In this document: positions 46,830-55,325 of the stretch, one piece after another
How the letters are laid out: the number at the start of each line of letters is the position of its first letter
How positions within the stretch are numbered: the first letter of the stretch is position 1
Assembly: GCA_018385135.1 (NCBI GenBank)
Contig: JAHAWY010000006.1
Coordinates: 19,860-83,859 of the forward strand
Direction of reading: 5' to 3'
Length of the DNA stretch: 64,000 nt
Source: Oscillospiraceae bacterium
GTDB lineage: Bacteria; Bacillota; Clostridia; Oscillospirales; Oscillospiraceae
Notes under the pieces: model-generated
Told to the model about the DNA's origin: nothing
The model's database searches: none
Seen by the model: only the letters and a program-made list of their open reading frames with translations
Translations under genes and position numbers: made by a program

Positions 46830-47321
46830 ATGTCAACCAAAGCGTGTTGTTCCGCGTGTGTCGGCACTGAGGAGCAGGACAAGAAGCTCCATGAGGCGAT
46901 TTCCGCCTTGCAGGGCGAGCATTCTCTTGTTCAGGTCCTTCAGGCCGCACAGGAAATCTACGGCTACCTGCCCGAGCGGGTAATCGACACCATCGCAAAG
47001 GAGCTCGGCGTGTCCTCTGAAACTGTTTATGAAGTAGCAACCTTCTACTCGCAGTTCAAGTTCAACCCCAAGGGCAGATACGCTATTTCCGTATGTCTCG
47101 GTACAGCCTGCTATGTTAAGGGCGCAGGTGATATCTACGAAAAGATCAAAGAAAAGCTCCAGATAGACGACGGACAAACCACTCCCGACGGCAAGTTCTC
47201 CATTGATGCCTGCCGCTGCGTCGGTGCCTGCGGTCTTGCCCCGGTTATGAGCATAAACGACAATGTTTACGGCAACCTCACCGTCGATATGATCGACGGC
47301 ATCCTCGATAAATGTCAATAA
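46830..47321 (+). CDS. hydC: Hydrogenase subunit, NuoE-like [2Fe-2S] protein (HydC)
   Basis: 163 residues. Thioredoxin-like [2Fe-2S] fold with ligands in CLGTACYVKGA and CRCVGACGLAP; an N-terminal helical part (LVQVLQAAQEIYGYLPERVI) is typical of NuoE/HydC. It passes electrons between the FMN subunit and the hydrogenase. The ATG at 46830 follows GGAGGGAAG by six bases. First gene of the forward operon; the next gene is 26 bases away. Confidence 0.92.
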   Translation: MSTKACCSACVGTEEQDKKLHEAISALQGEHSLVQVLQAAQEIYGYLPERVIDTIAKELGVSSETVYEVATFYSQFKFNPKGRYAISVCLGTACYVKGAGDIYEKIKEKLQIDDGQTTPDGKFSIDACRCVGACGLAPVMSINDNVYGNLTVDMIDGILDKCQ

Positions 47322-47346
47322 GCTGACCGAAGGGAGGCGCGAAGCC

Positions 47347-47898
47347 ATGATGCAGGAGCTTTCGATGAACATTCTTGATGTTGCAGAAAACTCCGTTCGC
47401 GCGGGTGCAAGCCTTGTCGAAATAACGGTTGACCGCCAGCCGGTCAACGATTTGATGACCATCACCATCTCCGACAACGGCTGCGGAATGTCTCCCGAGC
47501 AGCTCAAAAAAGTCTCCGACCCCTTTTATACGACCCGAACCACCCGCAGCGTGGGACTGGGCATTCCCTTTTTCCGCATGGCGGCTGAGCTTACGGGGGG
47601 CAAGCTTGAAATCTCAAGCACTCAAGGCGTCGGAACGCTTATCAAAGCAAGTTTCGTTCTCTCCAGCATCGACCTTATGCCGCTCGGCAACATCAACGAG
47701 ACCATTTTCGTGCTTATCCACGGCAATCCGGATATGGACTTCGTTTTTACCCACCGTCTCGGCGGCAGCGAGCTTGTGCTGGACACCCGGAGCTTTCGCA
47801 GGATCCTCGGTGATATTCCGCTTAACGACCCCAAAGTCTCAAGCTTTATCCGCGAGTTTCTTGACGAAAACACCCGAGAGCTTCTTCAAGCTCAATAA
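47347..47898 (+). CDS. Hydrogenase-operon GHKL ATPase (histidine-kinase-like)
   Basis: 183 residues. A HATPase_c domain with N-box LDVAENSVRAGA, G1 ISDNGCGMSPEQ and a shortened F/G2 region DPFYTTRTTRSVGLGIPFFR. No histidine-containing dimerisation domain and no receiver is present. A C-terminal 60-residue part is of unknown fold. GGGAGGCG stands 5-7 bases before ATG at 47347. Its place between hydC and the ferredoxin gene is a recurring arrangement in clostridial hydrogenase operons. Perhaps a kinase or assembly ATPase acting with the second RsbW-like ATPase of the divergent operon. Confidence 0.83.
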   Translation: MMQELSMNILDVAENSVRAGASLVEITVDRQPVNDLMTITISDNGCGMSPEQLKKVSDPFYTTRTTRSVGLGIPFFRMAAELTGGKLEISSTQGVGTLIKASFVLSSIDLMPLGNINETIFVLIHGNPDMDFVFTHRLGGSELVLDTRSFRRILGDIPLNDPKVSSFIREFLDENTRELLQAQ

Positions 47899-47927
47899 AA
47901 AATATAATTACAGGAGGTAGCTCTTTT

Positions 47928-48299
47928 ATGAAGACCTTAGCTGAACTTCAGGCACTTCGTGATGATATGAAAGCCCAGGTCGGTGTACGCCGCGAGGGAC
48001 AATACCGTATGCGCGTCGTCGTCGGCATGGCGACCTGCGGCATCGCCGCGGGTGCGCGCCCCGTTCTCGCCGCCTGCACCGAGGAGCTTGAAAAGCGCAA
48101 GCTCACCGATGTTATCGTTGCACAGACAGGCTGCATAGGCATCTGTCAGTATGAGCCGGTCGTCGAGGTGTTCGATGCCGACGGCAGCAAGACCACCTAT
48201 GTCCATGTGACCCCCGATAAGGTTCCCAAGATTTTCGCACAGCATATAGTTAACGGCTCTCCGGTGGTTGAGTACACCATCGGTGCCAACGCCAAATAA
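47928..48299 (+). CDS. Thioredoxin-like [2Fe-2S] ferredoxin of the hydrogenase operon
   Basis: 123 residues. The four-cysteine pattern MATCGIAAGARPVLAAC and QTGCIGICQYEP marks the thioredoxin-like [2Fe-2S] fold also seen at the N-terminus of HydB. AGGAGG precedes ATG at 47928. It lies 14 bases before hydB; a small stand-alone copy here is common in HydABC-type operons and may be an extra electron carrier. Confidence 0.88.
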   Translation: MKTLAELQALRDDMKAQVGVRREGQYRMRVVVGMATCGIAAGARPVLAACTEELEKRKLTDVIVAQTGCIGICQYEPVVEVFDADGSKTTYVHVTPDKVPKIFAQHIVNGSPVVEYTIGANAK

Positions 48300-48313
48300 G
48301 GAGGTAAAAAAAT

Positions 48314-50101
48314 ATGGTTCGTTCCCATGTCCTCGTTTGCGGCGGTACCGGCTGTCACTCCTCCGGAAGCGATAAGATATTCGAGCATTTTGAAGAAGAA
48401 ATCAAAAAGTCCGGTCTTGAGGGCGAGGTCAAGGTCATAAAGACCGGCTGCTTCGGTCTTTGTGCGCTCGGTCCCGTCGTCGTTGTGTATCCCGAGGGTG
48501 CTTTCTATTCCAAGGTAACTCCGGACGATGTTAAGGAAATCGTATCCGAGCATCTGCTCAAGGGCAGACTCGTAAGCCGTCTGCTCTACACCGAGACTGT
48601 CAAGGAGGACACCGTCACCAGCCTTGACGACACCGATTTCTACCGCAAGCAAATGCGCGTTGCTCTTCGCAATTGCGGCGTTATCGACCCTGAAAACATC
48701 AAGGAATACATAGCCTATGACGGCTACATGGCTCTTGCCAAGTGCCTTACCGAAATGACCCCCGAGCAGGTCGTCAAGACCATTCTCGACAGTGGTCTGC
48801 GCGGTCGAGGCGGCGGCGGCTTCCCCACAGGCAGAAAGTGGGGCTTCGCGGCGGCTCAGCCCGCAGGCGAAAAATACGTCTGCTGCAACGCCGACGAGGG
48901 CGACCCGGGCGCATTCATGGACAGAAGCGTTCTTGAGGGCGATCCCCACTCCGTATTGGAGGCAATGGCAATCGCGGGCTACGCCATCGGCGCATCCCAC
49001 GGCTACATATACGTTCGCGCAGAATACCCCATCGCCGTTAAGCGTCTTAGCATTGCTCTCCAGCAGGCAAGAGAAATCGGCATCCTGGGCGAAAACATTC
49101 TCGGCACGGGCTTCAGCTTCGATGTTGACATCCGTCTTGGCGCGGGCGCTTTCGTCTGCGGCGAGGAGACGGCTCTGCTCAACTCCATCGAGGGCAAGCG
49201 CGGCGACCCGCGTCCCCGTCCTCCCTTCCCCGCTGTCAAGGGTCTTTTCGGCAAGCCCTCCATCATCAACAACGTTGAAACCCTTGCCAACGTTCCCCAG
49301 ATCATCCTCAAGGGCGCTGAGTGGTTCTCCTCCATCGGTACGGAGAAGTCCCCCGGCACCAAGGTCTTTGCTCTGGGCGGCAAGATAAAGCACACCGGTC
49401 TTGTTGAAGTTCCGATGGGAACAACGCTCCGCGAGATCATCGAAGAGATCGGCGGCGGCATCCCCAACGGCAAAAAGTTCAAGGCTGTTCAGACCGGCGG
49501 TCCCTCCGGCGGCTGCATTCCGGCAGAACACCTTGACATTCCCGTTGACTACGAAAACCTCACCGCTATCGGCTCGATCATGGGCTCCGGCGGTATGATC
49601 GTCATGGACGAGGATAACTGCATGGTGGATATCGCCAAGTTCTTCCTCAAGTTCACCGTTGACGAAAGCTGCGGAAAATGCACCCCCTGCCGCATCGGTA
49701 TCCGCCGTATGCTCGAAATTCTGGAGAAGATCACCTCCGGCAACGGCACGATGGAGGACATCGACACCCTTGAGGAGCTTTGCTACTTCATCAAGGAAAA
49801 CGCCCTCTGCGGTCTGGGTCAAACCGCTCCCAACCCCGTTCTCTCTACTCTGCGTTACTTCCGCAACGAGTATGAGGCACACGTTATAGACAAAAAGTGC
49901 CCGGCAGGCATCTGCAAGGATCTTCTCACCTACGTTATCAACCCCGACAAGTGCAAAGGCTGCACGCTCTGCGCTAAGAACTGTCCCGTCGGCGCTATTT
50001 CCGGCGAGCTGAAGGGAGCGCACACCATCGACACCGACAAGTGCATCAAGTGCGGCGTCTGCGTTGCAGGCTGCAAGTTCAAGGCAATCGAAAAAAGATA
50101 A
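48314..50101 (+). CDS. hydB: NADH-linked hydrogenase flavoprotein subunit (HydB, NuoF-like)
   Basis: 595 residues. An N-terminal [2Fe-2S] domain (CGGTGCHSSGS, TGCFGLCALGP) leads into the NuoF core: FMN site GLRGRGGGGFPTGRKWG, NAD site NADEGDPGAFMDR, an SLBB segment and the N3-type cluster ESCGKCTPCRIG. Two more [4Fe-4S] ferredoxin motifs close the protein (CKGCTLCAKNCPVGAI, CIKCGVCVAGCKFKAI). The C-terminal ferredoxin extension is a mark of bifurcating HydB. It oxidises or reduces NAD(H) and shares electrons with ferredoxin. Start ATG at 48314 with AAGGAGGT upstream. Confidence 0.95.
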   Translation: MVRSHVLVCGGTGCHSSGSDKIFEHFEEEIKKSGLEGEVKVIKTGCFGLCALGPVVVVYPEGAFYSKVTPDDVKEIVSEHLLKGRLVSRLLYTETVKEDTVTSLDDTDFYRKQMRVALRNCGVIDPENIKEYIAYDGYMALAKCLTEMTPEQVVKTILDSGLRGRGGGGFPTGRKWGFAAAQPAGEKYVCCNADEGDPGAFMDRSVLEGDPHSVLEAMAIAGYAIGASHGYIYVRAEYPIAVKRLSIALQQAREIGILGENILGTGFSFDVDIRLGAGAFVCGEETALLNSIEGKRGDPRPRPPFPAVKGLFGKPSIINNVETLANVPQIILKGAEWFSSIGTEKSPGTKVFALGGKIKHTGLVEVPMGTTLREIIEEIGGGIPNGKKFKAVQTGGPSGGCIPAEHLDIPVDYENLTAIGSIMGSGGMIVMDEDNCMVDIAKFFLKFTVDESCGKCTPCRIGIRRMLEILEKITSGNGTMEDIDTLEELCYFIKENALCGLGQTAPNPVLSTLRYFRNEYEAHVIDKKCPAGICKDLLTYVINPDKCKGCTLCAKNCPVGAISGELKGAHTIDTDKCIKCGVCVAGCKFKAIEKR

Positions 50102-50119
50102 GGAGAGGAGGATAACGAA

Positions 50120-51865
50120 ATGAACATGATTAATCTTAAAATCAACGGTACTCCCGTTACCGTGCCGGAGGGAACTACCATCCTCGACGCGGCTCGTCAG
50201 GCAAGCATCGATATTCCGACTCTCTGCTACCTCAGGGACATAAATGAAATCGGCGCATGCCGTATGTGCGTTGTTGAGATAAAGGGCTCTCCCAAGCTCA
50301 ACGCTGCCTGCGTCTATCCCGTTACCGAGGGTATGGAGGTCATCACGAACTCCAAGCGCATCTTTGAGGCTCGCAAAATGAACCTCGAACTGCTGCTGAG
50401 CAACCATAAGCGCGAGTGTCTTTCCTGCGTTCGCTCCGGCTCGTGCGAGCTTCAGAAGCTCTGCCACGACTACGGCGTTGAGGACGAGGGACGCTTTGAC
50501 GGCATGACCACCCCCTCCACGATAGACGATTCCGCTATCCACATGATCCGCGATAATTCAAAGTGCATCCTCTGCCGTCGCTGCACCTCAGTATGCGACA
50601 AGCTTCAGGACGCCGCCGTTATCGGCACAAACGGACGCGGCTTTGTTACCCATATCGGCAGTGCTTTCGATGCTCCCCTTAATAATGTCGCCTGCGTTTC
50701 CTGCGGTCAGTGCATCACCGCCTGTCCCACCGGCGCTCTGCGCGAGCGCGACGACACCGACAAGGTTTGGGCCGCTCTTGCCGACCCCGAAAAGCGCGTT
50801 ATCGTTCAGACCGCTCCCGCCACCCGTGCAGCTCTCGGCGAAGCTTTCGGTATGCCGATTGGCACCAATGTTGAGGGCAAGATGGTCGCGGCGCTGCACC
50901 GCATGGGCTTTGACGATGTCTTTGATACCGACTTCTCTGCTGACCTCACCATCGTTGAGGAAGCAAACGAGCTTGTCGAACGCATCAAAAACGGCGGTAA
51001 GCTCCCCCTCATCACCTCCTGCTCCCCCGGTTGGATCAACTACTGCGAGCAGTATTACCCCGATATGCTCGAAAACCTCTCCTCCTGCAAGTCTCCCCAG
51101 CAGATGTTCGGCGCTATCGCCAAGAGCTGGTATGCCGAAAAGCTCGGCATCGCTCCCGAGAACATCTACATGGTCAGCATCATGCCCTGCACGGCGAAGA
51201 AGTTTGAGATCAAGCGCGACCATCAGTCCGCTAACGGCGTTCCCGATGTTGACGTTGCTCTGACCACCCGCGAGCTTTCCCGCATGATCAAGCGTGCCGG
51301 TATCGACTTTAACTCTCTGCCCGACGAGAAATTTGACGATCCTCTCGGCGTATCCACCGGCGCTGCTGTTATATTCGGCGCTACCGGCGGCGTTATGGAG
51401 GCAGCTTTGCGTACAGCAGCCGAGTGGATCACAGGCGATCCCGGCGCTCCCGTTGAATTTGTCGATGTCCGCGGCACGGATGGCGTTAAGGAAGCCACCT
51501 ACAAGGTCGGCGACCTCACGCTCAATGTTGCCATCGCCTCCGGTCTTAAAAACGCCAAGCAGGTTCTTGAAGCAGTCAAGAAGGGCGAGAAGGATTACCA
51601 ATTCATCGAAATCATGGCTTGCCCCGGCGGCTGCGTAAACGGCGGCGGTCAGCCTATCCAGCCCGGCAGCGTCCGCAACAACGTGGATATCCGCGCTTTG
51701 CGCGCCAAGGCTCTTTATACGCAGGATGCTAATATGCCTCTGCGCAAATCCCACGATAACCCGGTTATCAAGGAGATTTATGACAGCTACCTTGAAAAGC
51801 CCGGCAGCCACAGAGCGCATGAGCTGCTCCATACCGAGTATGCCGCGCGCCCCATCTACAAATAA
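50120..51865 (+). CDS. hydA: [FeFe]-hydrogenase catalytic subunit (HydA, M3 type)
   Basis: 581 residues. N-terminal [2Fe-2S] domain (CYLRDINEIGACRMC), His-Cys cluster (HKRECLSCVRSGSCELQ), two [4Fe-4S] motifs (CILCRRCTSVC, CVSCGQCITACPTGAL), the H-domain and a C-terminal small-subunit segment (SHDNPVIKEIYDSYLEKPGS). H-cluster loops: TSCSPGW (L1), MPCTAKKFE (L2), EIMACPGGCVNGGGQP (L3). L1 has serine where the textbook TSCCPxW has a second cysteine; I recall this variant in other trimeric enzymes. Together with HydB and HydC it should make or use H2 with NAD(H) and ferredoxin. Maturases HydEFG are not in the window. Confidence 0.95.
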   Translation: MNMINLKINGTPVTVPEGTTILDAARQASIDIPTLCYLRDINEIGACRMCVVEIKGSPKLNAACVYPVTEGMEVITNSKRIFEARKMNLELLLSNHKRECLSCVRSGSCELQKLCHDYGVEDEGRFDGMTTPSTIDDSAIHMIRDNSKCILCRRCTSVCDKLQDAAVIGTNGRGFVTHIGSAFDAPLNNVACVSCGQCITACPTGALRERDDTDKVWAALADPEKRVIVQTAPATRAALGEAFGMPIGTNVEGKMVAALHRMGFDDVFDTDFSADLTIVEEANELVERIKNGGKLPLITSCSPGWINYCEQYYPDMLENLSSCKSPQQMFGAIAKSWYAEKLGIAPENIYMVSIMPCTAKKFEIKRDHQSANGVPDVDVALTTRELSRMIKRAGIDFNSLPDEKFDDPLGVSTGAAVIFGATGGVMEAALRTAAEWITGDPGAPVEFVDVRGTDGVKEATYKVGDLTLNVAIASGLKNAKQVLEAVKKGEKDYQFIEIMACPGGCVNGGGQPIQPGSVRNNVDIRALRAKALYTQDANMPLRKSHDNPVIKEIYDSYLEKPGSHRAHELLHTEYAARPIYK

Positions 51866-51882
51866 TTTCCCAATAAGCAATG

Positions 51883-51926
51883 AGGGACGCTTTCTTTCCA
51901 TGCAGGAAAGAAAGCGTCCCTTTTTT
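51883..51926 (+). terminator. Intrinsic terminator of the hydrogenase operon
   Basis: GGGACGCTTTCTTTCC pairs perfectly with GGAAAGAAAGCGTCCC (16 bp, 5-base loop) and is followed by TTTTTT. Confidence 0.95.
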
Positions 51927-51964
51927 CTTTGACTCAAAAGACTTACGGAATGACCCTGCACGCG

Positions 51965-52648
51965 CTAAAACAAAGCCTTCAGCCCATCAAGGTCGAGCAG
52001 CTCAAAGTGCGCCCCCGAAAAGCTTATCAGTCCCTGTGCGCGCATACGCGACAGCTCCCGCGACAATGCGCTCCTGTCGCAGCCCAGCATCTCTGCCTGC
52101 CGCTCACGCGAATGTGGGCAGCGAAAGCTCCTCTCTCCCGACGACTGGGTGAGCAGATATTTTGCAATTTTCCCCCGCAGTGTCGGACAAAGCAGCAGCT
52201 CCATGCGCGCCATTAGAGTAAAATACTTGCTTGAGATTTCGCCGAACAGATTGCGCAAAACACGCTCCTGCGTCTGCGCGCAGCTCTCGCTTCTCATCAG
52301 CAGCGCTGAAAAGGGTATTCGCAGCACCTCGCCGTCCGCCGTCATGCGCACGGCAACGGGACTTTTCTCCTCCGAGCCGGAGAGCATATCGCCAAACAGG
52401 TCGCCGGGAGCAAATTCGTTTATCAGGACTCTGCGCCCCTCCGCACCCAAGCTCTCGCCCACGGCCGCGCCGGAGAGTACGATATGCAGGCTGCTGCGCC
52501 GCTCGCCCTGCTCAATGAGCGTTGTACCCTCCGAAGCTGCCATCGGATATATGCGCAGCTCCTCCAAAAAGCGTTCGATTTCTGTCCTTTTCATACCGCG
52601 AAAAAGCGGCGAGCGCATTGCCGCTTCAAGCTGTGTTTTATTGAGCAT
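51965..52648 (-). CDS. Crp/Fnr-family transcriptional regulator, copy 2
   Basis: 227 residues: cNMP-like effector barrel (SSLHIVLSGAAVGE, FAPGDLFGDML), dimer helix and winged helix with HSRERQAEMLGCDRSALSRE. Cysteines are present but not in an Fnr-type N-terminal cluster. GAGGTG lies nine bases before ATG at 52648. It is convergent with the hydrogenase operon and divergent from an ABC binding protein. A perfect 16-base palindrome of the same form as at copy 1 lies just before its RBS, suggesting autoregulation and control of the divergent genes. Confidence 0.9.
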   Translation of the reverse strand: MLNKTQLEAAMRSPLFRGMKRTEIERFLEELRIYPMAASEGTTLIEQGERRSSLHIVLSGAAVGESLGAEGRRVLINEFAPGDLFGDMLSGSEEKSPVAVRMTADGEVLRIPFSALLMRSESCAQTQERVLRNLFGEISSKYFTLMARMELLLCPTLRGKIAKYLLTQSSGERSFRCPHSRERQAEMLGCDRSALSRELSRMRAQGLISFSGAHFELLDLDGLKALF

Positions 52649-52669
52649 TTTCTCTTACACCTCAAAAAA

Positions 52670-52685
52670 TGTTGCCTAGGCAACA
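52670..52685. promoter_or_regulatory. Perfect palindromic operator TGTTG-N6-CAACA, site 2
   Basis: TGTTGCCTAGGCAACA is a perfect 16-base palindrome in the 109-base region between the second Crp/Fnr gene and the ABC binding-protein gene. Spacing and half-sites equal site 1 at 36931-36946. Confidence 0.75.
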
Positions 52686-52757
52686 TACAATTTTGATTTA
52701 TCGTACTATAATAAGCCAAAACAAGCAAGGGAAAAACCTTGGAAAAGAGGAACGAAC

Positions 52758-53804
52758 ATGAAAAAAAATCTTGCATTAATACTCAGTGTGCTGCTTCTCC
52801 TCGCCATGCTGGCAGGCTGCGGCGCAAAACAGCCCAATGCCTCCCCTTCGGATATCGACCTTCCCTCCAACGAACCTGTCACCTCGCCGGAGGAGGAGTC
52901 TCTCGGCACTATTCGCCTTGCAACGCTCAAAGGACCTACCTCCATGGGACTTATAAAGCTTCTTGATGACGATGCCGCCGGGACTCTCTCCTATGACGTT
53001 GAAAACACCATTTACGGCGCTGCCGATGAGATAACCGCCTTGCTCGTAGGCGGTGAGCTGGATATGGCGGCTATCCCCTGCAATCTTGCCTCCACTCTCT
53101 ATAACAAGACCTCCGGCAAGCTTCAAATCGCCGCTGTCAACACCCTCGGCGTGCTCTATGTCCTTGAGCTGGGCGACAGCGTTTCCTCCATTGAGGACTT
53201 GAAGGGCAAAACCGTTTATTCCACCGGCAAGGGTACTACCCCCGAATATACGCTGAACGCGATTTTATCCGCCAACGGAATTGACCCTGACACGGATTTG
53301 ACCCTTGACTTTAAATCCGAGGCAACCGAAATCGCCGCAATGCTCACGGGCGACACAGCGGTCAACGGTACAGTTGCTGTTTTGCCGCAGCCTTACGCCA
53401 CAACAGTGCTTATGAACAATCCTGACGCGCGCATCGCCCTCTCTCTTAACGAGGAGTGGACAAAGGCGGGGCTTGACGGCAAGCCTGTAACAGGCGTTCT
53501 GGTGGTAAACAGTGATTTTGCCGCCGCCAATCCAGAGCTTGTCAGCAGCTTTCTTTCGGATTATAATGATAGTGTTACATGGGTAAATGAGAACAACGAA
53601 GCCGCCGCAGAGCTTATTGCCGCCGCAGAAATCGTGCCTAAGGCAGCAGTTGCGGTCAAGGCGCTGCCATATTGCAGCATCGTTTTTGAAAGCGGTGCGG
53701 ACATGAAGGCAGATGTTTCCGCCTACCTTGAGGTTCTCTTTGCTCAGGAGTCAAAATCCGTTGGAGGAGCACTGCCTGATGACAACTTCTACTACGGGGC
53801 GTAA
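52758..53804 (+). CDS. ABC transporter substrate-binding lipoprotein (SsuA/NMT1-like)
   Basis: 348 residues with a lipoprotein signal (LLLAMLAGCGA, Cys about 21) followed by a periplasmic-binding-protein type II fold: RLATLKGPTSMGL, GELDMAAIPCNLA, LKGKTVYSTGKGTTPEYTL and VLPQPYATTVL, the pattern of the nitrate/taurine/thiamine-precursor group. Outside surface of the membrane. GAGGAACGAAC precedes ATG at 52758. It overlaps the permease gene by 26 bases. The ligand cannot be assigned; divergence from a Crp/Fnr gene suggests control by it. Confidence 0.88.
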   Translation: MKKNLALILSVLLLLAMLAGCGAKQPNASPSDIDLPSNEPVTSPEEESLGTIRLATLKGPTSMGLIKLLDDDAAGTLSYDVENTIYGAADEITALLVGGELDMAAIPCNLASTLYNKTSGKLQIAAVNTLGVLYVLELGDSVSSIEDLKGKTVYSTGKGTTPEYTLNAILSANGIDPDTDLTLDFKSEATEIAAMLTGDTAVNGTVAVLPQPYATTVLMNNPDARIALSLNEEWTKAGLDGKPVTGVLVVNSDFAAANPELVSSFLSDYNDSVTWVNENNEAAAELIAAAEIVPKAAVAVKALPYCSIVFESGADMKADVSAYLEVLFAQESKSVGGALPDDNFYYGA

Positions 53805-54558
53805 ACCCCCGCGGTACAAAAAAATACTGCCGCCTGTTATAAGCGTTTTGTTCTGGCTTGTCGTATGGCAGGCGGCGGCAATGATGATCGGCGAGGGGAT
53901 ACTTCTGGTATCCCCCTTGTCCGTTGCAAAAGAGCTGTTAAGGCTCATGGGCAATGCCGAATTTTACGGCACAGTCGGCTTTTCCTTTGCACGCATTACG
54001 CTCGGCATCGTGCTGGCAATGCTTTTCGGAACAGCGCTCTCCGTTGCCGCATATAAGCTACCCTTTGTTCAAACGCTGCTGCGCCCGCTGATGGGCGCCG
54101 TTAAAGCCGCCCCCGTCGCCTCCTTTGTTGTTATCGCGCTTTTGGCGGTCGGCTCGCGCAATCTATCGGCGCTTATTACCTTTATGATGGTGCTGCCAGT
54201 TTTCTATACATCTCTGCTCACCGGCATGAAAAGTGTTGACTCTGAGCGCTTTGAGGCCGCCGCAGTTTTCGGTATGCTAAACCGAGACCGCTTCCGCTTT
54301 ATTTATCTTCCTTATGTAACGCCGCATTTTGCCTCGGCCTGTGAGGTCGGCATCGGCATTGCGTGGAAGGCGGGAGTTTCCGCAGAGGTAATCGGCATAA
54401 CCGCCGGCTCTATCGGCGGGCGGCTTTACGACGCCAAGCTCAATTTGGAAACTCCAACGCTTTTTGCTTACACCTTTGTTGTTATTCTTATTTCCCTCGT
54501 TTTGGAACGGCTCGCAAAGCGGTTGATCGTCTATATTGAACATCGGCTTGAAAAGTAA
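53779..54558 (+). CDS. ABC transporter permease (SsuC-like)
   Basis: About 259 residues with six hydrophobic helices and the EAA-type loop ERFEAAAVFGMLNRDRFRFI to YLPYVTPHFASA that docks the ATPase. GGAGGA ten bases before ATG at 53779, inside the end of the binding-protein gene, sets the start; the tracked ORF begins 22 codons earlier. No ATP-binding gene follows; the next gene is a metallopeptidase. The transporter must use an ATPase from elsewhere or be incomplete. Confidence 0.87.
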   Translation: MTTSTTGRKPPRYKKILPPVISVLFWLVVWQAAAMMIGEGILLVSPLSVAKELLRLMGNAEFYGTVGFSFARITLGIVLAMLFGTALSVAAYKLPFVQTLLRPLMGAVKAAPVASFVVIALLAVGSRNLSALITFMMVLPVFYTSLLTGMKSVDSERFEAAAVFGMLNRDRFRFIYLPYVTPHFASACEVGIGIAWKAGVSAEVIGITAGSIGGRLYDAKLNLETPTLFAYTFVVILISLVLERLAKRLIVYIEHRLEK

Positions 54559-54601
54559 AAGCAGTCAAGATTTTTGCCCCGGTCAATGGAGGGAATTCAT
54601 T

Positions 54602-55114
54602 TTGGAATACAGCATCGTTCGCTCCGCGCGCCGCACGCTGGCAGTCGAAATCGACCGCGAGGGAAAAGTGACCGTTCGCGCACCTAAGCGCTGCCCGCGC
54701 AGCACCATAGACAGCTTTTTGGACAGAAAGTCCGACTGGATAGCGCAGCATATTCAAATGCAGCTCGAGCGCAGCGCCGCCCACCCCGAACCTGACGAGG
54801 AGCGGCGCAGACAGCTTATCGAAAAGGCAAGGTCGGTTTTGCCGGCACGCGTCGAATTTTTCGGCGGTATCATGGGGCTATCACCCACCGGGCTGAAAAT
54901 TACCTCCGCACGCACCCGATTTGGAAGCTGCAGCGCGCAAAACAGCATTTGCTTTTCATGGCGGCTGATGGAGTTTCCTGACGAGGCAATAGACTATGTT
55001 GTTGTTCACGAGCTTGCGCATATTGTCCACAAAAACCACGGCGCACAGTTTTACGCTCTTATAGAAAGCGTTTTGCCGGACTGGAGGCAGCGCCGCGCTC
55101 TCCTTCGGGAATAG
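54602..55114 (+). CDS. YgjP-like metallopeptidase-domain protein (DUF45)
   Basis: 170 residues. The zinc motif HELAHIVHKNH near residue 138 and the upstream RTRFGSCSAQNSICFSWRL are the DUF45/YgjP pattern. The start is TTG at 54602 with GGAGGG eight bases upstream; the tracked ORF adds 22 residues without RBS. It lies 43 bases after the permease gene, so it may be co-transcribed with it, but a functional link is not obvious. Cytoplasmic, unknown substrate. Confidence 0.86.
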   Translation: MEYSIVRSARRTLAVEIDREGKVTVRAPKRCPRSTIDSFLDRKSDWIAQHIQMQLERSAAHPEPDEERRRQLIEKARSVLPARVEFFGGIMGLSPTGLKITSARTRFGSCSAQNSICFSWRLMEFPDEAIDYVVVHELAHIVHKNHGAQFYALIESVLPDWRQRRALLRE

Positions 55115-55115
55115 T

Positions 55116-55156
55116 AAAAAAGGGAGACACGTTACTATAAACGTGTCTCCCTTTTT
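55116..55156 (+). terminator. Intrinsic terminator after the YgjP-like gene
   Basis: GGGAGACACGTT pairs with AACGTGTCTCCC and is followed by TTTTT; an A-run on the left makes it nearly symmetric. Confidence 0.9.
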
Positions 55157-55325
55157 GCCCTTGTAGCCGACCTTACAGCTTGTTTCACATATACGGAGGT
55201 GCAAAGTTTTGCTCATTTGCCAACCACCGCTCTTGGCTTGCCTCAAGGTATTATGTTATAATACATTTATAATACCAAACCAATATCAGATACACATTCT
55301 GACATATTTTCGGAGGAAAAGACGC

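Noticed and set aside
48197-50542. 781-codon antisense ORF opposite hydB
   Set aside because: Shadow frame created by strong codon bias of hydB; no RBS, no domain, and it covers two real genes.
50588-51961. 457-codon antisense ORF opposite hydA
   Set aside because: Same cause; the plus strand encodes a complete [FeFe]-hydrogenase.
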